DNA of 64,000 nucleotides from Daldinia sp. FL1419 (GCA_025201765.1 MU623417.1:112029-176028), one strand, 5' to 3'; shown: positions 34,947 through 48,486, numbered from the stretch's first letter. The notes: generated by a model not told the origin, from the letters alone. Translations and numbers: made by a program.

Positions 34947-36322
34947 GGTTATATAGGTAGGTACCTAATCTAGGTAGGTAGGTAGGTAGATATTCGGTCT
35001 CTTAGACTATGAGATGCGTAGAATTCTGTGTCCTAACTTGGGTACCAGGTACCTACTTAACGGTTAAAAAAGATGTTCTCTGAAATGGAAGACCAAGGGA
35101 TTCTACTTGTGTGTAACGACGATAGTCGCTTTTATATCCTAAACCCGCCTATGTTATACCTGAGCTACCTTCCGATCTAGGCCATCCTTGGTCTAGAACC
35201 GAATCGTAATTCGTAAAAGAGAGCCACTGATGTAGGGTGTTTAGACGCTTCAAGGCGATGCTACTGCGTTTTATCTCCGAATCGCGAACCGCGAATTCTA
35301 ACTAACTGTAGGTGACTCTTAGCGAATACCTCCTACCTCTAACCTTGGGTAACTCATAGTATCATCGCCTCCCGTTGTTAAAAGTCGTGATATGGAATAA
35401 TACCAATCGAATATTGATATCTATACGATGAGAGGCGTTATTTTTATCGCGTGATTATGATGAGCCGTACGCATCACCATGCTCTGATGATCCCGGTCGT
35501 TAAGACGGCATCCCATTGGCGGCTTGCGGCTTTACTTCCGGCGGACTTCGGTGTTATCGGATATATTCAAATCACCGTAACGGCGTATCCAAAGCGTCTT
35601 GACTGACCCGGCCCAAGGACCTCGGGATGTACCTACGGGATTGGTATTTTTGTACATACGAGCTGTACCTAGGGCCCCAATAGAACACGGCGGTAAATAA
35701 TAAAAAACCAGTCTCATTCGGCGGTTGCAATGCCAATACTCTAACAACGATAGCATACAGTAATGCCCTCCCTTTGACCAATCCGTCCAAGAACATTCAA
35801 GATAGTAGAGTGCTTATGCAGCGAAGTTCAGACCGGGCAAGAAAAACCCTGCGCCTGGAAAAGGAACTCTGACCCCCAAAGATGGAGTCTTACAAATCTT
35901 AACTACTTCCTTGACTTCCTCCCTTATAGGCTTTACTAACTATATCGAGTATCCGTATCCGGCTGATTTAATGGTGCATAAAACAGTTCCTTATTCTCCT
36001 AACTCCAGAATGATTTCGAGAAATAGTTTTGGGTATGCTGGCACAATTTTAACGCGGTGGAATGCAATCATAGCCCCGAACAGGGTGGGTTAGTGTGGCA
36101 TCAGGTCCGGTGAATAAGTGCGAATTAGAGGATGTAGAAGGAAAAAATGCAAGTCGTGAGCGTCGTCAAATCCATGACTGGTCTTCGTAGCAAGAAAAAC
36201 GGGGTGAGACAGTGTAAAATGCTATATTGAGTGATCGACTAGAATGAAAGCTCGAGAATGGGCTCAAGCCCGGCATTGCTGCAATTACTATTTATTGAGT
36301 TATGTGGTGGTGACGGAGGGCT
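34947..36322. other. gene-free stretch
   Basis: A (TAGG)n tract at 34971-34989 lies just upstream of the SDR start. No supportable gene to 36322. Small overlapping minus-strand frames near 35.6 kb show no motif. Confidence 0.45.
34971..34989. repeat. (TAGG)n microsatellite
   Basis: Nearly five TAGG units, 25 bp upstream of the SDR start codon. Confidence 0.75.
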
Positions 36323-39300
36323 CTACGCAGTACTCCCGGGTGTTGGCGTTGTTGATGGTCCGGGATGTGTATGCGAATGAGTTTGTGAATGCGGTGTGGG
36401 TGTATGCCCTCGTTTGGTATGCGAGAGGGTTCCAACATCGTGTTTCCCTGCGTTCCTGTTAGCATATGCAGTCGGAGCGAGAACTTTGGTAACTTACCGT
36501 CACAGCAGGCCCTGACATTCTCGAGTCTATCTGATGCTCGGTCTTGCTCCTCGATTATTTGCCTTAGATCCTCGGCACTGTCAGGGACCTCGCTTGCTTC
36601 ATAAATAGCACCCTCTTGAGGGATATGAGTTTTGCTTCTTAAGCTACTAAACGTGCTGTTGATCGAGCTTGATTTCCAATACCCGCTTAATCTTCCTAAG
36701 GTACCACTTCGGGAAGCTTCTCTTTCACGCGTAGGAGTGAGTGTCGGGATGCTCATAGAGACGTCGACCCGTGGCGAACCAGAGCGCGTGGCCCCCGAAT
36801 TATACGAAGACAAAGATGGAGGAGGTCGCGAGCGGTTGCCATTGACTGGTCGTCGGTTAAGCGACGGGTTGAACTCGTCAACATCCTCTTGCGTGATTTG
36901 GCCGGCTATGTCTTCGGCATCCGTTTGACTTTCATTGCCTGTCCTAAGCAACAGATATGATAGTGCGTTGAACCAGGTCTCGTGCCGTTGGCCGGTGGTA
37001 CAAGTAAATTTCACTGTCCGGCCGGGAGAAACGATGATTAGACTCTTTCTGTGAAGTCCAGGGGGCATTGGGTTATCATCGCCGACTATGCGTACAGCCT
37101 CGATTGGGATGCTCTTTGCTCTTAGCTCGGTCCGACCAGCGGTAGATGGGTCACGATCGCTCCAGTATAATGTTCTGGTGTAAGGATGCACCCAGAAATA
37201 TCGCCTATGTCTGTTCTCGGACATTTCTCCACGACCAGTCTTGCGCGTGTATTTCCAAAGATACTCACCAATCATGGTCTGAGTGATGGCTTGGATCATA
37301 CGAGGATCGGTACTGGGGCCAAAGGCTGAAGCATCCATGCCCATTTCGCCACGGATATTGAATCTTGTATCGATCTCGGATGCAAAGGACGACACAGACG
37401 ACTGCCTACTCCTCAGGAGCATTCCCCGCGCCGAGTGGACATCGGCGTGGCCTGGAGTTGAACTTCGGCCTGCTTTAGGTGTAGGCGTGCCTCTAACAAT
37501 AGAAGTTGGAGATAATGGACGTCTACTACTTGGTGTTTCGGGCCTTGACCCTGAAGTATTGTACGCGGATGCGGGAAGCGGCGGAGGTCCCATCGATCCT
37601 TTTCCACCATTGGATGAATGTGTGCGCGCGGCTTCGAGCACTTCTCGATGATTCTGAGGTAAGGAAGGCCTGGGCGACGTTAAAACTTGAGCACTAGCTG
37701 AACTGCCCGGTCGTCGCACAAAAGTTGAGTCGGTATCAGCGATTCTTTGCCTCGCTTCAACTTCATCGAAAGGCGTTACAGTAACCTCGCCCCGAGGAGT
37801 GGTAATTGTAATAGAGTCTGGCGACAAATGGCTTTGATGCTTCAATAACCGATCGAGCCCGTCCGAAGTTAGAGTAGTCTGGGAGCCTTGGCTGGAAGTT
37901 TGGAATGCAGGCTTCTGCGAAGGGCGAACGTTGGTGTTGGTAGACAACTCTTTAAACGGCCGTTTCGATCCTGGCGTCTCGAGAGCAGGAGTAGCATTCG
38001 GAGACTGACGGGTATCATCTTCGGCAATCTCTGGTATCGAAGCTCTTTCACCTCTGCGTCCAAGCAGTCCGGGTTCGGTCAAGTAGGATGAATCTACTGA
38101 ACGACCTTCGCCAGGAACAAACACTTCATACTTAGGGGTTCTGGGTTCGGGCTCTTCAACTGGTTCTGTTTCCGTCGAGCTGATTGAGGAGAAACCTAGA
38201 GTAGCAGGCGTGACTTGAAGAGATTGCCGTAAAGCTTCCAGTTCTGCAGCGTGGTCGGCTAGGAGTTTTTCCTTTTCTGTAGCACTCTCTTTCTGGTACA
38301 ACTCAAGAGCCTTTGCGTGATCATTCTTAAGAGTCTCCAGCTCTTGGGCGAGTGCTGCATCAGCATCATTCCTGAGCTGCGTCAATTCTAGTGAATGACT
38401 TGCTCGAAGAGCTTCGAGAGCCTCGGCTTGGGCGGCATCATGCTGCTTCTTTAGTTGCTCAAGCTCATTGATATGACTATTTTTGAGGGTCTCCAGCGCA
38501 TTATTAAGAGTAGATTGGTGTTCAATACGTAGAGCCTCCAAAGCTTGAACGTGAGTAGCCTTGAGCTCCTCTAAGTCTTGTACACGCGCCACCTCGTTCT
38601 CATGTTTAAGCGATTCTAGCTCAGTAGCATGAGTCGACTCTAGGGTTGCTAGTGCCTTCGCTTTCTCGGTGTCGCTTTCGTTTCGCAGATTCTCTAGCTC
38701 GCGGGCGTGATTTTCTGCCAACTCCTGCATCTTCTGTAATTGCTCATCGCCGTGAACCTCCTTAAGCTTTTCCATCTCGTCTGCGTGAATTGCCGCTAGA
38801 GCCGACAGCGCTTCAGACTTCGCATGATCACTTGACTGGCGAATGTTCTCCAATTCACGCGAATGTGCCTGACTTAGCTCTTCGAATTTCAGTGTTTCGG
38901 TGGCATCACGCTCAGCCTTGAAAGTTTCTAGTTGCTGGGCATGGGCGTATACTAGCTCTTGCAGCTTCCGGGACTCTGCTGTTTCGTACTCAATTTTGAG
39001 TATATCCAAGGCCTTTGCGTGGTCATCGTTTAGAGCAGCTATCTCAGCAGTCTTGGACGATTCAAGGTTCCGACGAATTTCGGAAAGTTCCGACGAATGC
39101 GAATTGGCAAGTTCCTCTGCAAGTTTAATCCTGGCGGACTCGTGTTGAGAACTCAGCACTGCCAACTGCTCTAGGTGACCCTGGCGAATATCTTCTAATT
39201 GTTGCGAATGAGTAGCAGTGAGGTCTGCCAGGGCTTTAGATTTGGATGTTTCAAGCTCTTGCCTTAACACGTCTAATTCCTTGAGATGATCCGACGTAAC

Positions 39301-42300
39301 ACTCTCCAGCTCCTTTGACCTTGCAGTCGTATTTTCACTCATCAGAGCCTCAATATTCCTTTCATGTGAAGCCTTAAGAGACTCCAATGCTTGTAGCTGA
39401 ACCTTTTCGCTTTCGCGTCTCTGGGCCTCAAGGACTTCGGCATGGGCGGCATTGAGAGCTTCAATCTGCTGAGAATGTGCCACATCACCTTCGTTCTTAG
39501 ATGATTCGACTTGTTTGTCAATAGCTGCCTTGAATGCTTCCAACTCCGCGGTGCGGGCAGCGGCATGTTGATCGTTGAGAGCATCGATCTCCTGCGCGTG
39601 GACTTCTTTCAGAGATGTAAGCTCTTTCACCAGTGTTGCTTGGCTCTCAGCTTTGATTGAATCGATTTGCCTTTCATGCGATGCTGCAAGCGAAGCAATC
39701 TCTGCAGCACGCTGGACATCAGCACTATTCTTAAGCTCTTCGACTCGTTTCTCATGTGCTGCCTTGATAAGATTCAGTTCTTCACCATGAGCAGCCACAA
39801 GCGTATTCTTGACTTCTTCGAGTTGTGCCAAGTGGGCTGCCTTTAATGATGCAAGCTCTTCGGAGTGGGCTGCGTCGGACTCTTGTCTCACTTTACTAAG
39901 TTGTTCCGCGTATTCGGCCTGCAAAGTCTGTACTTGATGCGAATGTGCGTTGAATAATTCATTCTTTAGCTGAGTGATCTGGGTTAAGTGCTCGTCAATT
40001 AAAGTGGCGGTTTCTGCTGCGTGACGAGCATCGTTCTCCCTCTTCATGTTGTCCAGCTCATCAGCATGCTTTGCTTGGAGGGCGTTCAATTCAGTAGCAT
40101 GCGCGGACTTGATTTCGGATTCCCTTGCCGCTATCTCCTTCTCATGAGAAGATACAAGAGCTTGCAATTCGGCCATATGGGCCCTCTCACTTTCCAACGC
40201 CTTCTGGGATGCCTCACTGGCGAAAGAGGTCTTCAAAGTATCGATTTCTCGAGCATGAGCAGCTGCTTCTCGAGTGGCTTGGTCGGTGTAACTTGATTGG
40301 AGGTCCTCAATTTGTCTCTTGTGAGCTGCACGAAGATCGGCAAGGGCTATGTTGATCTCCTCAACATGGTTAGACTTCAGCATCTCTATTTCATGTGAAT
40401 GGGCGCTTTGAGCATTAGAAACCGCTTTACTCATCTCATCAGCATGGCTTGACTTCAAAGCTTCTAATTCTCGGGAGTGGGCCGCGTTTGCTTCAGCAAC
40501 AGCTTCGCGGATCTCTTTTGCGTGATTAGACTTCAACAGCTCAAGCTCTTGAGCATAGGTACTCTGTGCGGTAGCAAGAGTCTTCGTAAGCTCATCTGCG
40601 TGGCTTGACTTCAAGGCCTCTAGTTTTTCATCATACACGGCTTTAGCTTCCGCGATTGACCTATTCATCTCATCGGCGTGGCTTGATTTCAAGCTGTCAA
40701 GCTCGACCGTATGCGCTAGACTAACTTCGCGTTGCATCTTACTCAACTGCTCTTCGTGCTTGCTCGTTAACTCGCCCAGGGCCGTTTCGTACGCACTTGC
40801 TTTCTCATCACTGATTTCCTGGAGCGCTTTTTCATGTTCAGCTCGAAGAGCCGTTAACTCAGCAGCGTGAGTGTTGGGAGAAGGAAGCGGTTCAACGTCT
40901 TGTGAATGAATATTTGAATACTCAAGCGCCAAGCTGCGGTTACGATTCCTTCTTCGCGGAGACGTGGGCGGTGAAGGAAATTTGGAGAGCTTCTCATCCA
41001 TGTCATGCCGAACGGTGTCCTGCGACGAAGATAACAGGCTGGCCGAGGTATCCATAGATATGTACTGACCGAGATCAGTAGCACGGGCACGTATACCAGG
41101 CAACTCATCCGTCATTGTACTGCTATCTATCATGATAGCCCTTGGTAGAGGAGGCACGGGCGGCGGAGGCGATACGGTCCGACCCCTAATGGACCTTCTG
41201 CTAGGAGTTCCAGACATGTACGAGTCATTGTCGCTACCGTCGAAATCGCCCAACTCAGCGGCCAAATTTTTGATCGGCTGCTGAGGTGTACCCGCCACAC
41301 TACTACTCGCGATACTTGGGGGACTACTGGGGAATGCAGGCTCCTCACTAGGTCGTCTCGGGCGACGGTAAGCACCACGGCTAACACGGAGTGGGAATTT
41401 GGCTTGTAAAGGAGGTAAGGTGATAGGGGCTCCCGCATCGTGGCCAAAAGGAAAATCTTCATCCTCGGTCGAAGCTGTGCTATGCATGGATCCACTGCGC
41501 GGACGACCCGAGAAGGCGGAGACACTATTCCTAGGCGTACGACGCCTCGAAGGACTTTCCGTTTCCGTCTCAGCGTCATCATCACTCGAGAATTCTTCAG
41601 CACCTGTATGGAAGTCATCTGTCTCAGTCGCCGGTTCGTGTGCGGTCTCGAACGCAGCATCGCTCGTCTCGTTGGCTGTTTCGAACAATTCGCTAGGCTC
41701 TTCCGCTACGGATTCAAACTTAGTGGATCCCCGTGAAGCTAATGTTGAAGGAGCTGGGCTCGTAGAATCGGGCTGGTCTTCCCAATTCGAATCCTCCGAG
41801 AAAACTTCACTTCTGACAGTACGTAGGCCGCCAAGTAATCGTAGTGGTTTTCTTTGCTCTTTCACTTCCGCTTTACGTGTGCGCTTAGGTGGCGGCGCGG
41901 GCTCGTTCCGTAGCTTTTCTAGTTCATCGCGAGCTTCTTGGAGCATACGCCTAAGTTCAAGCTTCTCGGTCTTCTCCCTATGTACATTACTCCTAAGTCC
42001 TTGGATTGTACGATGAGCATGGCCTAGAGATGTCTTGAGCGTTTCCGACTCTAAAAGGGCGTGACGCGGCGTTCCCTTCACAGGGGAAGGCGGAGGTGAA
42101 TGCTCTGGCGTCGTTTTATCTTGGGCAGATTCGGAATCCTCCTGGTTCATAGCAAGGATTGATTCGCGCTCGATTACTCTCGCTCTCTGCGAGGCGGACA
42201 CGGCTTTGGCAAGCTCTTGATTTTGACCGGTCAAGTCATCTATCCTCCTCCGTAAGGCCGCCCTTTCAGCGTCAGCTATGACTATGTTTCGCTTTGCAGA

Positions 42301-43331
42301 ACCGAGTTCTATATCGTGATGCTTAACTGCCGCTGCATACTCCTCGACAAGTCTCGCGTGGTTTAACTTGACTTCGTCTAATTCCCTCTGGGTAGAACTC
42401 TTCTCGGCTTGAAGAATGGTCAAAGATTGTTGTAATTTTTTGTACCGATCCTCGGCCTCTCTCTCCTTAGCAAGGAGATCATGGACTTGAGTTTCGAGAC
42501 TCCAGTTTTCATCCTTGTAACGATGTTCGCTCTCGTCCAGAGTTTTGACTCGCTGCTGGAAACCCTCGGCTTCATATTCGAGCTTGGACTTCTCGACTCT
42601 GATCTCCTTCAACTCTTCTTCTTTCTCGGCAAGCAAGCCTTGTAAGTTGCGCACCTGGGCGATCAGGGAAGTGCTAATTTCTGCAGCGAATTCGATGTCG
42701 TGTATTCGGTTGGCAGGTTGATTTCGGACTTTTCGGTTGGGAACGCTGAATTTGGTTGGAGATGCAGTCGCCTGGCCTTCAAACTTGGAAGGACTAACAG
42801 AACGCTACATTGATAATTAGCTTGTTAATATTCGTTAAGCTTCACATCGGAAAATCTTACCCTGCCTCCTTTACCTTCAGGCGCAAATGGCGATCCAGAA
42901 GAAGCTTCATTACTAGGGACCCTTTGCTTCGGTAGAAAAGCCCGCGCGCTTTCTCTAGCCACGTCATTATAATCCTTTTCAATCTCAGCAAGTCTTTGGC
43001 GAAGATCGTCGGAAAGCTCTCCTTCAGCCTGCTGCTTCTCAACTTCCATCAATCTTTGGCTTAATTCCTTCCGCTGTTGTAACAAAGCAGTGCCTAATTT
43101 TCCAGCCTCTTCCATTCTTCGATCGGTCTCGGCAAGATGAGCTTCCAAGGCGCGCTTCGCCTGGGTTGGCGAGGCATTGGGACTTAGCGAAAAAAGTTGC
43201 GAATCATAAGTAGACAATCGGTTACGATTCGCGCTCGGAGGAGATGGTGCTACCACAAAGGGATCATGTCGGGAATCGATAGCAGGCGCAGGCGATGAAG
43301 CCCCGCCTCTATTGCCGAAAGAAGCCATCAC
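36323..43331 (-). CDS. apsA: ApsA/Num1-like cortical anchor protein, giant coiled coil with PH domain
   Basis: Three exons: 43331-42861, 42804-36498, 36447-36323; about 2300 aa. The last splice uses the acceptor at 36448 to give CCDGKHDVGTLSHTKRGH, the conserved end of fungal ApsA; the alternative AG 8 bp earlier gives unrelated sequence. Order: N-terminal coiled coil (about 70-130 and 205-420), acidic Ser-rich disordered part, a roughly 870-residue coiled coil (about 808-1680) built of 26-residue repeats, a second disordered part, and a PH domain (about 1995-2110, IGEYLWKYTRK to WFNALSYLLLR). Num1/ApsA binds plasma-membrane phosphoinositides through the PH domain and anchors dynein at the cortex for nuclear migration. 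Longer than A. nidulans ApsA mainly because of the repeats. Confidence 0.93.
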
Positions 43332-45170
43332 ACTGCCTATCGCAGGTGTCCAAGGAGAAGGCGATTTCCCCTTGGATTAGAATTGCAGCATGCAGCCTGA
43401 TAAAGACGCGAAGGCCGCAGGTGAATCGCGAGGGAAAAAAAAGAAACCTGCTAAGTATTTAAGGGTGGTGGTCTTTCTTTGACGTGGCGGGAGCTAACGA
43501 ATACTGCCCCTGGGCCAAGAGCCAAAGAGAAGTAGCCTAATTAGTCGCAAGGGATTGAGTGGAAGAGCGCAGGCCCAGCAAGCAAAGTAAATGCCCAATT
43601 AAGATTTGAATAGCGTGGACGTGGACTTTGACAGCACCCAACTTTGACGTGAGATGACTTGGATGATCCTGACGACGGCGAAAAAATTGACAAACACAAC
43701 AGCGAATGGCCAAAAATTTTTATTGATTTGCTGTCAATAGGAATTGAATGCCTCGGATGACGTTCCTCGATCAAAGTCTCAGGTCAATTCGAATGCGCTG
43801 GAATTCTCAGTAACAGGGGTAGTGCAATGTTACTGGTGCAATCCCAAATTTTTAAACTTTGAAGACGCGGTCTGTCGGAGTTTGTGTGTTCTGGCAGGTC
43901 GATTTCCAATAGATGTTTAGCATGTACACGGGTACAGTGCGCAGGACGAAAACACGCAATTGCGACGGTACAACGCGAATGGATGACGGACCTAAACAGA
44001 TTGTTGCACGAGATATACGCGACACAGGTGCCCGCCCAGGAAAAAAAGAGAGAACAATAAACGGTTAGCAGGTGGTAAGGTTTTAGGCAGGTACCCAAAT
44101 TGAATTTTCGTCGGCCTGTGTTTAAACCCGTCTAGGATAATCGAGATGATGTCGTCGACTGCAGATAATTTTCGGGGAAAAGGCAACAGGAAGTCGGTTG
44201 TTCTTTGTAAAAGTCGGGATTAAAGGTAACGTAATGTAACGATGGTATGTATTAACAATGAATTATGCAGAACAAATTCCCAACAGGAAGGAGAGAAGAA
44301 AAAAAAAGATATAAGATGTCGCGGGCAATGTGATTTTGTTTAAGAAAACAGGGGGGAAATTTAGGTGATACAATTAGAAGAGTGTACGGCGGGATGAGTG
44401 AATGACGAGATAAGTGACTAAATGAGTGTGTAGGTTTGCTAAATAGAATACAGATACAGCGTCAACATGCGGTTGGCCGTTAAACCGTTGCCGTTGTAAG
44501 ACGCGTCCTGCTCAAGAAGAAACAACGAACCTCCAAACGGGATCCGGATCTGAGAATTTGGAGACTTGGAGAAAAAAAACACCGTCTAAAAAAAGACGGT
44601 AGAATTCCTAAATTGGCTAAGAGCTGTCTCACAAATAATAAGAACGGACCCGGACGGAAAGAAGGGAGACCGGGAGAAACAACAGAGGGAAGGGAGGGAA
44701 AGGGGGATAAGAATCAACAAAGATGCCGATGTTGAAGATAGAAAGGACGGAAAATCTGTATTAAACAATTGAATAACTACCTAGCGTGTAGATTTCCAGC
44801 GGCGACAAAATGTGGATGAGCTACGGCAGGGATCAATGCAATATCCCGCAGACAGTGTGAAAGGTAGGTACCTACCTGTTGAGGTACTAACCCCTTACAT
44901 ATGGCAGGCGGCTTCCATCCAGAACTGCATGTATAGCATATTATACCAACCTATCCATTAGGTAAACACACCTATGATAAGAGGTACCCAACATACCGCC
45001 TAGCTTCAACTTGAGTACTTGGTATTTAGGTATCTATCGAATTTTATATAAATATATACACATAATACATATAAAGATTATCTCAGCAGGCTCAGACTAG
45101 GAGGACGGTTTTTTGTATCTTTTAAGCCACAGCACTTTTTAGCCAATCAGACCCCTAACATACCCCTCCC
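43332..45170. other. gene-poor stretch upstream of apsA
   Basis: Nearly 1.9 kb with purine-rich tracts (44290-44360, 44570-44710) and TACCTACC motifs (44864-44878). No supportable gene; probably the long promoter and 5' UTR of apsA at the left side. Confidence 0.45.
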
Positions 45171-46310
45171 ACCAAAAACCATCTCCTAATCTAAGGTATA
45201 AATATAATCATTTATATGTAAGCCTACCACATCAAAAATTTTAAATATTAAAATAATTATTATAATTAAAAAATAAATATTAAAATTTATTCTAATATAT
45301 ATAATTAAATTATTGTAAATTTAATACAATTTTTTTTATATTTTTATAATATTTAGTTATTAATATATTTTATAAAGAAGGATTTATCATCATTCCTATC
45401 ATCATTTCTTCAATTACCATACGATATATTGAATAATTTTTCTTCCAAATCGTCAACATATTTATCAATATATTTAAACCCCTAATATGAAGCTAATTTG
45501 TTATTTTAAATTGTTTGCTAACGTATTCCAAGAACCTTAAATCCTAATCTCTAATTGAATTGCTCGTGTTTATCTTTAGTTATTCATGTTTATCCTTTAA
45601 TGTAAATTACATATTTAAATTTAAATTAAATGCAACATTAAAGAACCAAATTTTTAAATAACAATACGAACGTACCCAAGGCTAAAAAAGATTACTTTCA
45701 AACTATTAACAAAATTTGAAATTAATTAAAATATTATTGGTTATATTATTATTAAATATCATACACAATTTTTACCCTTCAAATCCAATAATATATCAAC
45801 ATTACAATAGAAAAATTAGGAAAAATGTTAATGAGTTTTAAAATACTTATCATTAACCTTCACCATTTATACGAAATGGGTAGAGCCTTTCGTTATTTTA
45901 TTATTATTTAGTAAGGGTAGTAATTAGATACGCATTTTTACCCCTCAAATCCAATAATATATCAATATTACAACAGAAAAATCAGGAAAAATGCTAATAG
46001 GCTTAAGAATATCTATTATTAGCCTTTATTGTTTATACAAAATGGATACAGCCTTTTGTTATTTTGTTATTATTTAATAGGGGTGGTAATCAAATAATAT
46101 ATAATTTATAGATAAAATTTTGTAATTATACATAACATTTTTATTTTTTTATTATATTATATAAAAATTAGATATAAAGTTTTATATTAATTATTATTAT
46201 TTTTAACTATTTAAATATTAAGGATATTTATTTTTATTATTTAATTATTAATTATTTTTATAAATAAAAATTATTTTTATAATATTTATGGTCAATAAAT
46301 TTAAAAAATC
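45170..46310. repeat. second AT-rich decayed island
   Basis: About 1.1 kb of very AT-rich sequence without genes, including the 166 bp tandem duplication listed separately. Similar in composition to the 24-32 kb island, but I see no LTR copy here. Confidence 0.75.
45769..46096. repeat. tandem duplication of a 166 bp unit
   Basis: Copies at 45769-45934 and 45935-46096 both start TTTTTACCC(T/C)TCAAATCC and share the whole unit. Nearly all differences are transitions, the mark of RIP. Confidence 0.82.
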
Positions 46311-47436
46311 ACATTCGTACCTTAGACTAGAATTTTTGGAACAGTAGCATAACCCTACAGATACATCTGCACGGACCATACTGGGGTGGCTGTGGTGGCT
46401 GGTCAAAAATCTCTAGTCTAAGCTCGCTAAGATAATATAAAGATACCTACCAAATAAGTATCTAATATCTAATATAAAAGTGGAAACATAATGTAAGGAT
46501 ATCAGGTGCCTAACGTATGAAATATTTAAAATGTACTTACCTCTTAGGTGCCCAGGCGGTTATAGGTAATATAATCACATGGCGTTAGTACATCCTAGCT
46601 ATCTACAAATTTCTAATCTTCAACTTAAAAAGATATTTATAAGTACTTACCTAGGTACTAAAAGCGATAAAACACATTAACTTGGAAGCTGTCGTGCAGA
46701 AGGTCCGACGAAGCTCGGTCTCAAAACACATCATAACCCGCCGGCAACCTTCATATTGAATTGAAGCTATAAAGCGTTGGATTTACAGGTACTAAGGTAA
46801 GTAAGTAGGTACCTATACTATTATGAAGATTAGGTATGGCGTAACAAGTGTTACGAGCGTTACGCATGAAGAATTGAGAAGAACCCAATTTTACGATTCC
46901 CCACGGCCTGAAGGGGCTCCTTGCTAATTTTAACTCCTGCTAGGCGGAACAATACAAGGCTGAGACCTGAAGAAAAGACAACAACTGAGTACAATGCGGT
47001 CGCACTGTGAAATCTTATCCACTAGCTTAAGCAGGTACATCCATAGTAAGCGCGTAAGGTTAAAAAAAAAGAGGCAAACCTAAGTACACTAAAACAAAAG
47101 ATTATTGACTAATAATATTAACATATCACTAGCAGCTGTACCTAGAAAGCTAAGACACAGCCCGGGTTACTAAGGTTGCTTTGTAGTGTGTATTGTACAA
47201 TGTAATTACCTTAGTACATACCTACCTAACCCTATCCGTCCGCTACCTATCTCATCAGGTAGTTACTGTAGGTAAGATAAAGGTTTCTAGAACCTTGGAA
47301 GCTTTAACTTAATAGTTAAACCTAGAAAACATTCCAAATTGCATGACGCAAAGCTATGCATTCCAGTCAACATCCAAACCTCCGCGCAACATTATAAAAT
47401 ATTTCCAATACAAAAGAAAGTTCATAATATTATACA
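46311..47436. other. intergenic region upstream of the Cwc24 gene
   Basis: No gene seen. Contains several TACCTA/TAGGTA motifs and ordinary base composition after the AT island. Confidence 0.45.
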
Positions 47437-48486
47437 ATGGCCGACGAAAACGCGACAAGTATCCCAACAGCGACCGACACCCCTATTGCTCCAGTTGCCA
47501 TCTTCAAGAAAAGAGGCGCAAAAGGAAAGGCAAACATCAGAAAACGCCCAGCAACACCGCCTCCCGCCGACAGCGACAGTGATGATTACACATCATCCGA
47601 AGATGAGTCCGGACAGCGAGTCAAGAGGCGCAAGAAAAATGCTGTAATAACAGCTTCATCCAAAGACAATACAACACACGTCGATCAAAACCACGGTGCT
47701 ACAATATTCGAAGCCGATCGCAGCGTGCCTATCACAAGTACAAACGATGCCACAAAGCAGACCAATTGGTTTGATGAGGATGCGAATCTACTAGGAAAAA
47801 CACGGCCTCTCCCCAAATCCAAAGGAGAAGCAGCAAACCCTTCTATACAGCCTGACGGGACCTATAAAGGCCTTGCGAACAAGACCAAGTTCATACAGAA
47901 GAATCCGAATGCGCCCAATCGTACAGTCGGGCCTATCAAGGCTGCCACCAATATAAGAACCATCACAGTTACCGACTTCGCACCTGACGTATGCAAGGAT
48001 TACAAGCAAACTGGTTTCTGCGGGTTTGGGGATAACTGCAAATTCTTACATGCTCGTGAGGACTACAAGCAAGGCTGGCAGTTAGATAAGGAGTGGGAAA
48101 ACGTAACCAAGGGGAAAAAGAATCTGGGTGGAAAGGTCGTAGCTAGCGCCAATCGTAGTGGCGCTGCTGAAGATGGCGACGTTGACGCGGCCGAGGAAGC
48201 TTTATTGGAGAAGGTTCCTTTTGCGTGTATCATTTGCAAGGGGCCGTATAAGGAACCCATCGTGACCAGATGTCAACATTACTTCTGTTTACCGTGCGCG
48301 CTGCAAAGGTATAGGAAGGACCCGAGCTGTGCTGCCTGCGGCGCAGGTACGGGAGGTGTTTTCAATACCGCAAAAACACTTAGCAAGTTATTAGAGAAGA
48401 AAAAGGAAAGACAAGCGAAAAGGCGACAGAAAGCTATCGAGGCGGGAGAGGATGTGTCCGACGAGGAAGAAGTGTCGGAGAAGTGA
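47437..48486 (+). CDS. CWC24: Cwc24/RNF113 spliceosome-associated zinc finger and RING protein
   Basis: Single exon, 349 aa. N-terminal FKKRGAKGKANIRKR motif typical of RNF113/Cwc24, followed by an acidic disordered part. CCCH zinc finger starting at Cys186 (CKDYKQTGFCGFGDNCKFLH) with the conserved DYKQGWQLDKEW tail. C3HC4 RING finger starting at Cys264 (CIICKGPYKEPIV, CQHYFC, CAAC), ending GGVFN. The C-terminus is Lys/Glu-rich. In yeast Cwc24 binds the 5' splice site region in the activated spliceosome before the first step; the human homologue also has ubiquitin ligase activity in DNA repair. Start chosen as the first Met leading into the conserved N-terminus. Intact. Confidence 0.94.
   Translation: MADENATSIPTATDTPIAPVAIFKKRGAKGKANIRKRPATPPPADSDSDDYTSSEDESGQRVKRRKKNAVITASSKDNTTHVDQNHGATIFEADRSVPITSTNDATKQTNWFDEDANLLGKTRPLPKSKGEAANPSIQPDGTYKGLANKTKFIQKNPNAPNRTVGPIKAATNIRTITVTDFAPDVCKDYKQTGFCGFGDNCKFLHAREDYKQGWQLDKEWENVTKGKKNLGGKVVASANRSGAAEDGDVDAAEEALLEKVPFACIICKGPYKEPIVTRCQHYFCLPCALQRYRKDPSCAACGAGTGGVFNTAKTLSKLLEKKKERQAKRRQKAIEAGEDVSDEEEVSEK

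Noticed and set aside
36400..42020. Many plus-strand open frames of 60-205 codons inside the apsA gene, such as 41399-42016
   Set aside because: They are antisense shadows of a repetitive, strongly biased coding sequence. The minus-strand frame has the PH domain, coiled coil and good splice sites.
43541..44768. Small minus-strand frames upstream of apsA
   Set aside because: Low-complexity translations from purine-rich tracts; no motif.
45170..46310. Copy of the LTR from the large island in the second AT island
   Set aside because: Composition is similar, but the LTR landmarks (C run, ACTATGGGTTA, TGAAC and GTTCA ends) are absent.
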